From Paenibacillus barcinonensis (GTDB taxonomy: Bacteria > Bacillota > Bacilli > Paenibacillales > Paenibacillaceae), in assembly GCF_003217495.1 (NCBI RefSeq), contig NZ_QJSW01000006.1:1-64000 (forward strand): a DNA stretch of 64,000 bases, in the 5' to 3' direction. Shown one piece after another: positions 18,387 to 28,069 of the stretch (position 1 is the stretch's first letter; every line of letters begins with the position of its first letter). Made by a program: the position numbers and the translations under genes. The notes beneath the pieces were generated by a model that saw only the letters and a program-made list of their open reading frames with translations, did not search any database and was not told the origin of the DNA.

Positions 18387-18408
18387 AAGGGGGCCTCCCC
18401 TTTTTTTT
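18387..18408 (+). terminator. Rho-independent terminator
   Basis: AAGGGG and CCCCTT form a short GC-rich stem around a CCT-containing loop, followed by eight Ts; it lies after the response regulator gene. Confidence 0.75.
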
Positions 18409-18455
18409 ATACTAAAATGTCATATATATAGTATATTATATAACATATAACTAAC

Positions 18456-18469
18456 AGAAAGCGCTATCA
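18456..18469. promoter_or_regulatory. cre-like CcpA site
   Basis: AGAAAGCGCTATCA fits TGWNANCGNTNWCA at 13 of 14 positions, about 115 bp upstream of the sugar-binding lipoprotein gene, which suggests carbon catabolite repression of the polysaccharide locus. Confidence 0.55.
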
Positions 18470-18585
18470 TAAAAATGAATAACTCAACAATTGTACTGAG
18501 ATTTGTGCAAAGACAAACGCCTGGAACTCTATTATAGTTACATCAAGTAAGAAATACTCACACATTCGAACTTGGAGGGGAACAC

Positions 18586-19869
18586 ATGAAAAATTGGATG
18601 AAGCCTTTGATTGGAATTATGACCAGTGCGGTGCTATTGGCCGGATGCGGATCGAGCAAAACGGATAATACAGCGGCGAATCCATCAGCTTCGGAGCAGG
18701 CAGTAGCCATCAAGTTCATGCTATGGAACGACAGCGCCTCAGAGCGGATGTATGATGAACTGGCTCAGGCGTTCGAAGCGAAAAACCCAGGCATCACCAT
18801 TGATTTTACCAAAAGTGATGCAAACACCTACAGCGAACGTTTAACCGTTACCCTCACAGGGGGTGGCGAGGTTGATGCTTTTGCTTTTAAGAGTCTCGAT
18901 GAATACTACAAGCTGGCCTCGTCGGGGCGCGCGCTGGCACTCGATGATCTTGTGACTGCTGACAGTACAGAGCTATCGGGTGTTCAATCCTTCTTTAACA
19001 ATCTGAAAATTAACGATAAGCTGTATGGCTTACCTTTCCGTTCGGACGGCTGGGCGCTCTACTACAATAAAGATCTTTTTGATCAAGCGGGAATTGCATA
19101 TCCCAGTGACGACCTGACTTGGGAGCAATATGTTGAACTCGCCAAGAAAATGACAAGTGGAAGCGGGCCAGACAAAATTTACGGTTCCTTCATGCCGGAC
19201 TGGCCGCAGACCTGGTACTCCTACGGGCAGCAGCTTGGCAGCTCGCTCTACAGTGACAACTTAACCCCTTATGTGCAAGGACTTAAGCTGCGCAAAGAGC
19301 TGTCGGAAAGCGGTGCACAGCCTTCCATAGCCGAGAACAAGGCAACCAATGCACATTACAGAACGGCATTTCTCACCGGGAAATACGCCATGGTTGTTAC
19401 GGGAACCTGGTTCCCGGGCATGCTGGAACAGGATCAGAAGGACAATAAGCTGAACTTTAACTGGGGGATGACGTATGTTCCTCATCCGCCGGGAGTGCAG
19501 AAGGGCACAACAATGACTGCAGTGGTTGTTCATGCCGTGAATTCGGATTCCAAGCATCCCGAGGAAGCCAAGAAGTGGATCAGCTTTATCTCCAGTGAAG
19601 AAGGGCAGAAGATTGTGGCCAAATATCAGACACCGGCTTCCGCAGCGGATCGTGTCAAGGATCAGTACAAAGCAACCTTTACCAATGATGCAGTGAACAT
19701 GGATGCCATTTTCAATATTACATCTGTTCCAGAACGAGAATTACGCAAGGGGATTACCCAGATGAATGCCATCGCTACAGAAGAAGGGGAATTGGCCTTG
19801 CTGGGAGAGCTAACCCCTGAGGAAGCAATCGAAAACATCAAGAAGAGAAGAGACCAAGAGATTCAATAG
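18586..19869 (+). CDS. Extracellular sugar-binding lipoprotein of an ABC importer (427 aa)
   Basis: A lipoprotein signal peptide ends in the lipobox LLAGCGSS (Cys21), so the protein is lipid-anchored outside the membrane. The body fits the family 1 solute-binding fold (SBP_bac_1; DALALDDLV-like and YGLPFRSDGWALYYNKDLFD segments). It captures oligosaccharides and delivers them to the two permeases encoded next. No ATPase gene is in the operon; such importers often borrow a shared MsmX-type ATPase encoded elsewhere. The start at 18586 has TTGGAGGGG upstream. The substrate is inferred from the PL8/GH88 neighbours: unsaturated uronate-containing oligosaccharides. Confidence 0.9.
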   Translation: MKNWMKPLIGIMTSAVLLAGCGSSKTDNTAANPSASEQAVAIKFMLWNDSASERMYDELAQAFEAKNPGITIDFTKSDANTYSERLTVTLTGGGEVDAFAFKSLDEYYKLASSGRALALDDLVTADSTELSGVQSFFNNLKINDKLYGLPFRSDGWALYYNKDLFDQAGIAYPSDDLTWEQYVELAKKMTSGSGPDKIYGSFMPDWPQTWYSYGQQLGSSLYSDNLTPYVQGLKLRKELSESGAQPSIAENKATNAHYRTAFLTGKYAMVVTGTWFPGMLEQDQKDNKLNFNWGMTYVPHPPGVQKGTTMTAVVVHAVNSDSKHPEEAKKWISFISSEEGQKIVAKYQTPASAADRVKDQYKATFTNDAVNMDAIFNITSVPERELRKGITQMNAIATEEGELALLGELTPEEAIENIKKRRDQEIQ

Positions 19870-19893
19870 ATCAAGAGGTAGGGAAGTGATGAA

Positions 19894-20844
19894 ATGTCTT
19901 CTTTGAATAAAAGCGCGCTGGGGGAACAGGGAACCCGCCTACTGGAAAAAAGCAAAAAACCGTCATTGTGGCAACGGATGATGCATCCGCAAGCGAGAAC
20001 AGCTTATCTCTTTCTGCTCCCAAATCTGCTAGGGTTCCTGCTATTTATTGCTATTCCGAGTGTGATGGCGTTGGGGCTTGGCTTCACAGAATGGGACGGG
20101 TATAACCCGGTAAAATGGAACGGGCTGGATAATTATTTGCGGCTTGTGAGGGACGAAAACTTTCGAATTGCTTTACAGAATACCCTGCTCTACACCTTTG
20201 GCTCCTGCCTCCTCGTTATCATTGCATCTCTATCACTGGCCTTGCTTGTTAACCAGAAAATGAAAGGGATGTCGCTCTACAGAGCGGCATTCTTCTTCCC
20301 CCATATTGCATCTTTTATCGCAGTAGCGGTGGTCTGGCAGGCCATTTTCAATCCAACGCTCGGACCGCTGAATATGTTCCTTGGCAAATTTATGGAGCAG
20401 CCCCCCGGATGGCTGGTCAGCTCGAATTGGGCTTTGCTCAGCATTATCCTTGTCTCCGCCTGGAAGATGGCCGGCTACTATATGCTGCTGTTCCTGGCAG
20501 GCTTGCAGGGAATTTCCAAAGAGCTGTATGAGGCAGCCAACATTGACGGCGCTAATATCCTGCAGCGTTTCCGCAATATCACGCTGCCGATGCTATCTCC
20601 TGTGACGTTCTTTGTCATCATTACCTGCATTATTAATCTGTTCAAGTCATTTGATCTTGTGTATGTCATGACCGGTGGTGGTCCGGGCCGCTCCACGAAG
20701 CTGCTCGTCTATGATATCTTCGTTCAATCGTTCCGCAATTCCGCATTTGGCTACGCCTCGGCTGAGGCCATCGTGCTGTTCCTGATCGTTCTGGCGATTA
20801 CTTATGTTCAATTCAAGGGGGAGAAACGATGGGTCAACTACTAG
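19894..20844 (+). CDS. ABC sugar permease, MalF/UgpA type (316 aa)
   Basis: An inner-membrane permease with six spans. The EAA loop EAANIDGANILQRFRNITLPML (part of it: ANIDGANILQRFRNITLP, about residues 214-231) contacts the ATPase. The long N-terminal tail before the first span is usual for UgpA-like members. It pairs with the permease encoded next, overlapping its gene by 16 bp. The ATG at 19894 has an AGGTAGGGAAGTG region upstream. Confidence 0.9.
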   Translation: MSSLNKSALGEQGTRLLEKSKKPSLWQRMMHPQARTAYLFLLPNLLGFLLFIAIPSVMALGLGFTEWDGYNPVKWNGLDNYLRLVRDENFRIALQNTLLYTFGSCLLVIIASLSLALLVNQKMKGMSLYRAAFFFPHIASFIAVAVVWQAIFNPTLGPLNMFLGKFMEQPPGWLVSSNWALLSIILVSAWKMAGYYMLLFLAGLQGISKELYEAANIDGANILQRFRNITLPMLSPVTFFVIITCIINLFKSFDLVYVMTGGGPGRSTKLLVYDIFVQSFRNSAFGYASAEAIVLFLIVLAITYVQFKGEKRWVNY

Positions 20845-21662
20845 GTCGAGCCGTGCCGAAATCTCTGGCGCATCTGTTGATGATTTTAATATCGCTGGTC
20901 ATGATCGTACCCTTTCTATGGATGCTGTCTACCTCCTTCAAGTTGCAGGAGGAAGTGTTCCAGTATCCGATACAGTGGATTCCGCAAGTTTTTCACTTCG
21001 AGAATTACGTCGAGGTATGGACCAGTATTCCATTTCCGTTATACTATTTCAACTCTCTGAAGGTCTCTATTCTGGTTACTTTGGGGCAATTAATCACCTG
21101 TTCTCTAGCTGGGTACGCTTTTGCCAGATTGGATTTCCCCGGGAAGAACCGATTGTTCATCATGTATTTTGCAGCCTTTATGATCCCTTATCAGGTCATT
21201 ATGATCCCGCAGTATTTCGTCATTAAGAAGCTAGGCCTTGTCGACAGCCATTGGGCACTAATCCTGCTGGAAATCTTTAGTCCCTATGGCGTGTTCCTAA
21301 TGCGCCAGTTCTTGTCAGGAATCTCGAAAGAGCTCTCTGAAGCGGCACGGATTGACGGCTGCAACGAATTTGGCATCTTTGCCAGAATTATTATGCCGCT
21401 GGCCAAGCCAGCGTTAGCAACACTTGGAATCTTCGCTTTCTCCTGGGTGTGGAATGATTTTCAGGCTCCACTTATTTATCTTACCAGCGATAGCCTTAAG
21501 ACATTGCCGCTCGGCTTGGCCAGTCTGAACGGTGAGTTCACATCGCAGACTCAATTGATTATGGCAGGTACCGTGCTGTCGCTTATTCCGGTAGTCACTG
21601 TATTTCTCTTCTTCCAACGATACTTTATCTCGGGCATTACTGCCGGTTCTGTGAAAGGATGA
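20829..21662 (+). CDS. ABC sugar permease, MalG/UgpE type (277 aa)
   Basis: Six-span permease of the CUT1 class with the EAA loop EAARIDGCNEFGIFARIIMP near residues 172-191. It forms the membrane channel with the preceding permease. The ATG at 20829 follows AAGGGGGAG inside the end of the upstream gene. The stop codon overlaps the GH88 start (ATGA), so importer and hydrolase are made together. Confidence 0.9.
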   Translation: MGQLLGRAVPKSLAHLLMILISLVMIVPFLWMLSTSFKLQEEVFQYPIQWIPQVFHFENYVEVWTSIPFPLYYFNSLKVSILVTLGQLITCSLAGYAFARLDFPGKNRLFIMYFAAFMIPYQVIMIPQYFVIKKLGLVDSHWALILLEIFSPYGVFLMRQFLSGISKELSEAARIDGCNEFGIFARIIMPLAKPALATLGIFAFSWVWNDFQAPLIYLTSDSLKTLPLGLASLNGEFTSQTQLIMAGTVLSLIPVVTVFLFFQRYFISGITAGSVKG

Positions 21663-22837
21663 AAACTGTGAAGAACACTCTAGTAACGAACGTAAAATGG
21701 CATGAGGCCATCGAATATGCAGTCCTCAAAACGAAACACAATTTGTCTCGGTACAAACAGAAGTTTCCTCATATTGCTAATGACAAATGTTATGACTGGG
21801 GCGATAACGAGGATTGGATCGAAGGCTTCTGGACGGGGATAGTCTGGCTATGCTACGAATACAGTGGTGACGAATATCTGCGATTGCAGGCTAATAGCCA
21901 GATTGACAGCTTTCATCGCCGTCTCCAGAACCAACATGCCCTAGAACATCATGACATTGGCTTCCTATATGGCTTATCCGCACTCGCGGGCTGGATCATT
22001 GAAGAGGACGAGCAGCACAAGCTGCTTGCACTGCGAGCTGCTGACCATCTACTGGGACGTTGGCGAGAGGCATCTGGACTCATTCAGGCTTGGGGGCCGG
22101 AAGATGATCCGGAGAATGGGGGGCGTATCATCATCGACTGTTTGATGAATCTCCCGCTACTGTACTGGGCTTCCAGCGCAACCGGCAATCCCCGCTATGC
22201 AGAGGTTGCCGTCGGACAGGCCGAGTTGTCAAGGAAGTTTCTTGTCCGGGGAGACGACTCGTCCTATCACACCTTTTATTTTGACCGAAGCGGTAATCCG
22301 CTTAGAGGGGGAACACATCAAGGCTACAGGGACGGGTCTACCTGGACACGGGGACAGGCGTGGGGCATCTATGGATTTGCTCTATCTTATCGCCACACGG
22401 GAAACCTCCGTTTTCTGGAAACGTCGAAACGCCTTGCTGCTTATTTCATAGAACGAATACCGGCTGACGGCATCGTCTATTGGGACTTTGACGTTCCCGT
22501 GACCGGCTCTACCAGTCGGGACAGCTCCGCTTCCGCTATTGCGGTTTGTGGCATACTGGAACTACTGGAGCATCTGGCACCTGCAGATCCGCAGAGGCAG
22601 CGATTAGAAGATGTGGTCTTGCTGACCATGTCGGCACTAGCCGAGTCTTCAATGAGCATGGCGCAGGAATACGAAGGCCTTATCGATCATGGATCATATC
22701 ATGTCAGAGGCGACTATGGGCTGGATGGTTATATGATCTGGGGAGATTATTTTTATCTTGAAGCGCTACTGCGCCTGGAAAAGCAGATTCCCGGGTATTG
22801 GTATGAGCGTGGCAGTAGCTCACAGGAAGGTGATTAA
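21659..22837 (+). CDS. ugl: Unsaturated glucuronyl hydrolase, GH88 (392 aa)
   Basis: The sequence is close to the Bacillus sp. GL1 unsaturated glucuronyl hydrolase as I remember it: NEDWIEGFWTGIVWLCYEYS, HHDIGFLYGLSA with Asp99, GGRIIIDCLMNLPLL with Asp160, RGDDSSYHTFYFDRSG and GSTWTRGQAWGIYG. Asp99 and Asp160 match the catalytic pair of GL1 UGL (Asp88 and Asp149). It has no signal peptide and acts in the cytoplasm, hydrating the double bond of unsaturated uronyl ends made by lyases. It follows the importer and precedes a PL8 lyase, exactly the order the pathway needs. A GTG at 21668 with an AAAGGATG site is an alternative start. Confidence 0.92.
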   Translation: MKTVKNTLVTNVKWHEAIEYAVLKTKHNLSRYKQKFPHIANDKCYDWGDNEDWIEGFWTGIVWLCYEYSGDEYLRLQANSQIDSFHRRLQNQHALEHHDIGFLYGLSALAGWIIEEDEQHKLLALRAADHLLGRWREASGLIQAWGPEDDPENGGRIIIDCLMNLPLLYWASSATGNPRYAEVAVGQAELSRKFLVRGDDSSYHTFYFDRSGNPLRGGTHQGYRDGSTWTRGQAWGIYGFALSYRHTGNLRFLETSKRLAAYFIERIPADGIVYWDFDVPVTGSTSRDSSASAIAVCGILELLEHLAPADPQRQRLEDVVLLTMSALAESSMSMAQEYEGLIDHGSYHVRGDYGLDGYMIWGDYFYLEALLRLEKQIPGYWYERGSSSQEGD

Positions 22838-22958
22838 GTCGCGTGTTTCCAGCGATTGGCCGGAGTGTTTGTTCTTCCTGATTTTTTGAAGCGGCTGGAA
22901 TTTCGTATGCTGCGTTTATAAGCATTTGCTGCAAAATCAAAATGTTGGAGGGGTTGGT

Positions 22959-25900
22959 ATGCAAGTGTATAATCAGCCATTCATAAAGTCGCTTCTCTTC
23001 CGTCTTATCATTATGCTGCTGGTTCTGGCGCTTATCATTCCCGCTGCGACCTTGCCGCCGGCGTTCGCTGCTGGCACCGTATTCGTAAATGTTAACTATG
23101 ATGAGAGCGCGAATGCCAAGAATACGAAGCTCTATAACGGCTCCACATACAGTGGCTCGGTCGGTGGAAGCTGGGGCATCTATAATTCTTCGGCAGAAAC
23201 AGATTATGTGACTATAGAAAACGCTCCCCAGCGTGAGGATTACAGTCTCAAAATGGTCTCCAATACCAAAAACGTGAGTACCGGAAGAAATAATCTGGGC
23301 GGAACGGGCGCTGGCAATAGTGGCATCGCCGGAAAGCTGGTTTTTGAAGCGTCGGTTTATATGAACAGTGCTACGCATCGCCGTGAGATTCAGTTCAGAA
23401 GCCTGAACGCCCCTTACCCCGCTACAAGCACCACCAATGTTTCTGCCCTTACCTTTAATGCCGCAGGAGAAATACGCGATGCTAGTAATCAACTCCTGAC
23501 ATACTACGAGAAGAATTCATGGTACAAAATAAAAATGTTCATAAACAACTCAGCGCGCTCCATATCCTATTTTCTGAATGACCAGTATTTAGGGGAAGCC
23601 TCGCTGCCTTCCGCCTGGCTGAATATTAGACATATATACCTCAATCAGTATTTTCAAAGCGGGCTGCAGGCAGAATGGATGGTTAATGACCTGAAACTCT
23701 CAGATTATGTGCCAATTACGGGAATCGATCCTTCAGTACCAATACTTGAGCTGCCGGAGAGCACCAGCACCAATATAGTGGTTACACCTTTGCCGCAAGA
23801 TGCTTCCGACCAGCGCTTACTTTGGAGTACAGCTGACCCTGACGTGGCCTCAGTGACTAATGGTACGGTCTATGCGCTCAAAGAAGGCAGCACCACAGTG
23901 AATGTAAGCACTTATGAAGGCAATTATTCGCTTGCGGTTCCAGTGGTAGTGACCAAACCGGTGCTGCCGCTCGGCATCATATTGCCGGATGAAGTTAAGC
24001 TAGCGGTAACAAGCAAGCAAGTACCGCAGCCTGTATTTAATCCCCAGAATACAACGAATCAGGCACTGAACTGGAGTTCCAACAATCCTGCAGTTGCCAC
24101 TGTCAATGCCGTTGGTGAAATCACCGGAATATCCGTCGGCTCTGCGGTGATTTCAGCAGTATCACAAGCCGATCCGACGATCTCTGCAGAGGTTACCGTT
24201 GTTGTTACTCCATATATTCCTGTCACCTCTGTTGTCATTACATCTCCACCCTCACAGATTTCCAAATACGACAGCCATCAGCTCACCGCAAATGTAGAGC
24301 CGTCGAATGCAACGGACTCGCAGCTAAGCTGGGTATCCGATCACCCTGAAATCGTAAGTGTGGCTGCAGATGGCACAATGCGGGCCCTTGCCGTTGGTAC
24401 GGCTACGGTGTCCGCAAGTACGGCTAACGGACTAGCGAATTCGGTTACACTTGAGGTGATTGCTCCCCAGCCGGAGAATCCCGAGGAATATGATGATATC
24501 AGGCTGCGCTGGAAGGAAACCCTGACCGGCAAAGATTCACTGGATGTAAATGACGCAGCGGTGCAAGCCATTATTGAGGCCAATGCATCTGCAGCTCAAC
24601 AATACTGGGATAGCATGCAACTCACATCGGGAGGCACAACGCTCTGGAATGACCTTCCCGCTTCTGCCAGTGATTCTTCTTTTATCAACAACCACTATAC
24701 CCGATTGAAGACAATGGCATTAGCCTATCAGACCAAAGGAACCTCTCTCTACCATCATTCCGGGCTAAAGGACGATCTGCTTCAAGCTATGGACTGGATG
24801 CTGGATAAGTTGTATACGGACACCGGCACCGAATTCGGCAACTGGTGGAACTGGGATATCGGCGTTCCCAATCGTTTGGCAGATATCCTGATCCTGATGT
24901 ATGACGATTTGACTCCGGAACAAATTCTGAGGAATACGGCAAGCATCGATCATTATATCGGGGACATCACCGCCGCTTCTTTTACACAGACAGGTGCCAA
25001 CCGCTCCGATATCATGCTGATTCAGGTCCGTATGGGGCTTGTCGAACAGAACTATGACCGGCTAATTCAGGCCAGAAACGGGATGAGTGAGCTATTTCAG
25101 TACACAGCAGCAGGAGACGGGTTCTATGAAGATGGCTCGTATGTGCAGCACAGCACGATAGCCTACACGGGAAGTTACGGGGAGGTTCTGATACAGGGGT
25201 TAGGGAACCTGATGTTTCTGCTGAACGGAAGCACCTGGCAGCCGATTGTGCCCGAGATGAATAATGTCTATCGTTGGATCAATGAAGGCTTTGCACCTGT
25301 TTTGTATAATGGGCAGGCTATCGATATGACGAGAGGTCGCGCAATCGTGAGGCCGGCAGCAGATGCCTATTACTCCGGCAGAAACATTCTCGCGGGTATC
25401 GCCCGAATTGCACTGACATCTCCTGCCGAGATTTCGATTAGGTTAAAAGGCTTGGTGAAATATCATGTAGAGTATCAGCTGAGCCGGGGGGAATCATATT
25501 ATCAGTTTCCGCTGGATTTGGCAGATACGATCAGGGATTGGGTGGAGGATCCTGCGATTGCTCCTGCCACCAATATTCAAGCACACTATGAGCTGAATGG
25601 CATGGCTCGCAGTGTACACCGGGGCGAAGACTTTCTGTTCGGAGTCAGTAAAAGTTCAAAGCGTATTGCCACCTATGAGCTTACCAACGGAGAGAATCCT
25701 AAAGGCTGGTATACTGGTGACGGGATGACGTATCTCTACAACCAGGATCTGTCCCAGTATACAGGTAGCTTCTGGGCAACCGTGAACTGGAACCGACTGC
25801 CGGGCACAACGGTTGTCTCGCGGACAAGGGATTCCAGCAATTACCAATACGGGGATGGCGAAAGCGTGCCGCTTAATTCCTGGGCGGGCGGCACAACGTT

Positions 25901-26792
25901 GGATACCTTCGGCGCTACAGGCATGGAATTGATTCAGAACGGCACACAATTGCAGGCGCGGAAATCCTGGTTTGCTTTTGACAATGAAATTGTTGCGCTG
26001 GGTGCTGGCATTACAAGCACAGATAACCTTCCTGTAGAAACCGTCATAGAGCAGCGGAAGCTGAAGGAAGACAATTCCAACCGTTTCTTCGTGAATGGTG
26101 AAGAATTGAATGGGACCATAGTAAATAAAGAGATAGAGAATCCATCATGGGCTTATCTGGAGGGAAATGTGACAGGCTCGAACATTGGTTATATCCTCCC
26201 GCATCATTCATCGATCAAATTGACCAGACAAATTCAAGAGGGAAGATGGTCCGACATTAATCTCAGCAATCCTCCTTCTGCAACAGCACCTACCGAACTG
26301 CTGCAGAATTATTTCCTGACCATGTGGATTGATCATGGGAATAATCCTGCTGACAGTCAGTATGAATATATGATTTTGCCAAATGCAAGCAAGCAGGAAA
26401 CAAAAGAATACGCCGATTCGCCGGATGTCACCATCCTCGCCAATTCTAAGACGGTTCAGGCGGTCCGAGAGAATACGCTTAACGTTGCATGTTATAATTT
26501 CTGGACGGATACTCTGACTACGATAGATGGCGTTACTTCGAATAAAAAAGCCTCTGTCATGATTAGAAAAAATCTGGGGGCCGATACGATTGATCTGTCA
26601 GTGTCTGATCCTACGCTGGAGAATCAGGGTTATATTGAACTGGAACTGGACGCAGAGGCAGCGGGCATACTGGGTAAAGACGATCGGATCGAGGTCCTGC
26701 AACTATCACCTACGGTAAAGCTAAAGATCAATATGCAAGGTACCCTTGGGCGGACATTGCTGATTAAACTGCAAACCCCACTGGAATCATGA
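22959..26792 (+). CDS. Secreted polysaccharide lyase family 8 with three Big2 domains (1277 aa)
   Basis: A signal peptide (residues 1-37, ending PPAFAAG) is followed by a beta-rich region (about 38-250), three bacterial Ig-like Big2 repeats (about 250-335, 336-418, 419-505) and a PL8 core from about 515. The core shows NWWNWDIGVPNRL, DGSYVQHSTIAYTGSYGE with the catalytic His and Tyr, and RGRAIVR. PL8 enzymes cut hyaluronan, chondroitin or xanthan by beta-elimination, giving unsaturated ends for GH88. The ATG at 22959 follows GGAGGGG. It is much longer than plain PL8 lyases (about 750-1000 aa) because of the added binding modules. Substrate choice between glycosaminoglycan and xanthan is open. 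Confidence 0.9.
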   Translation: MQVYNQPFIKSLLFRLIIMLLVLALIIPAATLPPAFAAGTVFVNVNYDESANAKNTKLYNGSTYSGSVGGSWGIYNSSAETDYVTIENAPQREDYSLKMVSNTKNVSTGRNNLGGTGAGNSGIAGKLVFEASVYMNSATHRREIQFRSLNAPYPATSTTNVSALTFNAAGEIRDASNQLLTYYEKNSWYKIKMFINNSARSISYFLNDQYLGEASLPSAWLNIRHIYLNQYFQSGLQAEWMVNDLKLSDYVPITGIDPSVPILELPESTSTNIVVTPLPQDASDQRLLWSTADPDVASVTNGTVYALKEGSTTVNVSTYEGNYSLAVPVVVTKPVLPLGIILPDEVKLAVTSKQVPQPVFNPQNTTNQALNWSSNNPAVATVNAVGEITGISVGSAVISAVSQADPTISAEVTVVVTPYIPVTSVVITSPPSQISKYDSHQLTANVEPSNATDSQLSWVSDHPEIVSVAADGTMRALAVGTATVSASTANGLANSVTLEVIAPQPENPEEYDDIRLRWKETLTGKDSLDVNDAAVQAIIEANASAAQQYWDSMQLTSGGTTLWNDLPASASDSSFINNHYTRLKTMALAYQTKGTSLYHHSGLKDDLLQAMDWMLDKLYTDTGTEFGNWWNWDIGVPNRLADILILMYDDLTPEQILRNTASIDHYIGDITAASFTQTGANRSDIMLIQVRMGLVEQNYDRLIQARNGMSELFQYTAAGDGFYEDGSYVQHSTIAYTGSYGEVLIQGLGNLMFLLNGSTWQPIVPEMNNVYRWINEGFAPVLYNGQAIDMTRGRAIVRPAADAYYSGRNILAGIARIALTSPAEISIRLKGLVKYHVEYQLSRGESYYQFPLDLADTIRDWVEDPAIAPATNIQAHYELNGMARSVHRGEDFLFGVSKSSKRIATYELTNGENPKGWYTGDGMTYLYNQDLSQYTGSFWATVNWNRLPGTTVVSRTRDSSNYQYGDGESVPLNSWAGGTTLDTFGATGMELIQNGTQLQARKSWFAFDNEIVALGAGITSTDNLPVETVIEQRKLKEDNSNRFFVNGEELNGTIVNKEIENPSWAYLEGNVTGSNIGYILPHHSSIKLTRQIQEGRWSDINLSNPPSATAPTELLQNYFLTMWIDHGNNPADSQYEYMILPNASKQETKEYADSPDVTILANSKTVQAVRENTLNVACYNFWTDTLTTIDGVTSNKKASVMIRKNLGADTIDLSVSDPTLENQGYIELELDAEAAGILGKDDRIEVLQLSPTVKLKINMQGTLGRTLLIKLQTPLES

Positions 26793-26952
26793 CAAACTAA
26801 AGCATCAAGGAATCGATCGAGATGTGATGGCAAAGACATTTGGATTCAAGGGATAAGCATCGAAATCATTAGAATGTTTGAGTATGCCTTTGCTTGTAGG
26901 AAGCAAGGATAACCTGTTACACATAAGTTTTGAGGTTCTTATAATGACTATC

Positions 26953-27858
26953 TTATAGCATGCGTGATAATTTCCGGTACTCTCGAGGGGAGATCCCTTC
27001 ATATTTGCGGAATGTGCGACTGAAATAATGAATGTCAGGGTAACCGCTCTGTGTGCCCACAATTTCGATGGAACAGTCCGTTTCCCGCAACAATTTGCGG
27101 GCTTCCCTTAGGCGTATGGATTGAATGTATTGGTTTGGAGGCATGCCAACCATTTGTTTGAACAGTTTTGCCGTGTGGTCTATGCTAAGATTCATTTGTT
27201 TGGCTATCCCCGAATTGCTCCAAGGCTCTGAAGGAGAAGCTTCGATCTGCTTCATAAGTTCACGCAGCTTATCTCCATGAATGGAAACATGGCGTGATGA
27301 GTTCAGATAAGGTGAGCGCAGCAGATGGGTGAGCAATTGCAGCATCAAGGCTTTGCATATGAGCTCATAGCCTGGCGGACGCATCGTAAACTCATGGACC
27401 AGCTGCTCCATGAGTTGAACTGCAGCAGAGGATGATGAATAGACAGGAGTCGCGGATAACGGAGTCATGCCTTCTGCGCAGGCTTCTGCGGCGAATTTGT
27501 GCAGCTGAACAGTCTCTTCATTTACAACCATATCAGCCTCGGTTTGAATGGTTAACTCGTTGAAAAAGTCAAAGTGAATACCAATGAAACGCGCCTCGGG
27601 ACGAGATACGACTTCATTCTGATGATATACCCCGGCGGGTAGCATAATGAGCTCTCCGGTTTTTAGGGTATAACGTTTATCGTCCATGTAGGTCGTTGCT
27701 TCACCCCGACAGACGTAGAGCAGTTCGAAATCATACAGCCGTCGTCTGGGAAGCTTGCCTGGAGGCAGAGTCTGGAACTGTGCATAGTGGACATTGGGAG
27801 ACCATTCCTTGTAATTTGCAATTCTTTGTACTGGATAATCCCTTTGCAAAGGCGACAC
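26953..27858 (-). CDS. AraC-family regulator with cupin sensor domain (301 aa)
   Basis: The N-terminal half has the cupin-type ligand domain of AraC proteins (ELLYVCRGEATTYMDDKRY, LIMLPAGVYHQNEV). The C-terminal 100 residues carry two helix-turn-helices (SIEIVGTQSGYPDIHYFSR and the preceding IAKQMNLSIDHTAKLFKQM). The GTG start at 27858 follows GGAGGTC. It is divergent from the CBM9-isomerase-oxidoreductase genes and probably controls them. An 8-bp inverted repeat (27963-27981) lies between. Confidence 0.88.
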   Translation of the reverse strand: MSPLQRDYPVQRIANYKEWSPNVHYAQFQTLPPGKLPRRRLYDFELLYVCRGEATTYMDDKRYTLKTGELIMLPAGVYHQNEVVSRPEARFIGIHFDFFNELTIQTEADMVVNEETVQLHKFAAEACAEGMTPLSATPVYSSSSAAVQLMEQLVHEFTMRPPGYELICKALMLQLLTHLLRSPYLNSSRHVSIHGDKLRELMKQIEASPSEPWSNSGIAKQMNLSIDHTAKLFKQMVGMPPNQYIQSIRLREARKLLRETDCSIEIVGTQSGYPDIHYFSRTFRKYEGISPREYRKLSRML

Positions 27859-27962
27859 AGGCTTGACCTCCTTAACTATATAATTCCATGCAGGATCAGA
27901 TGATTAAAACTAAACGGAATTGTACAAATAATCTCTTGATCTTCTAAATCAATATTAGAAAA

Positions 27963-27981
27963 AGTTATATACAATATAACT
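27963..27981. promoter_or_regulatory. Inverted repeat in the araC/CBM9 intergenic region
   Basis: AGTTATAT (27963-27970) and ATATAACT (27974-27981) form a perfect 8-bp dyad around ACA, 89 bp upstream of the CBM9-like gene. A regulator could bind here; AraC proteins usually prefer direct repeats, so the binder is uncertain. Confidence 0.45.
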
Positions 27982-28069
27982 ATTATCACATCTTCATTTC
28001 ATAGTTACAATATCACGGATTAATTCAAATTATAGGATGGATAACGTCGAATTAAGGAGATGAAGCGGG

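Noticed and set aside
22704..23492. 262-codon - strand frame over the GH88/PL8 junction
   Set aside because: Antisense shadow of two well-supported genes.
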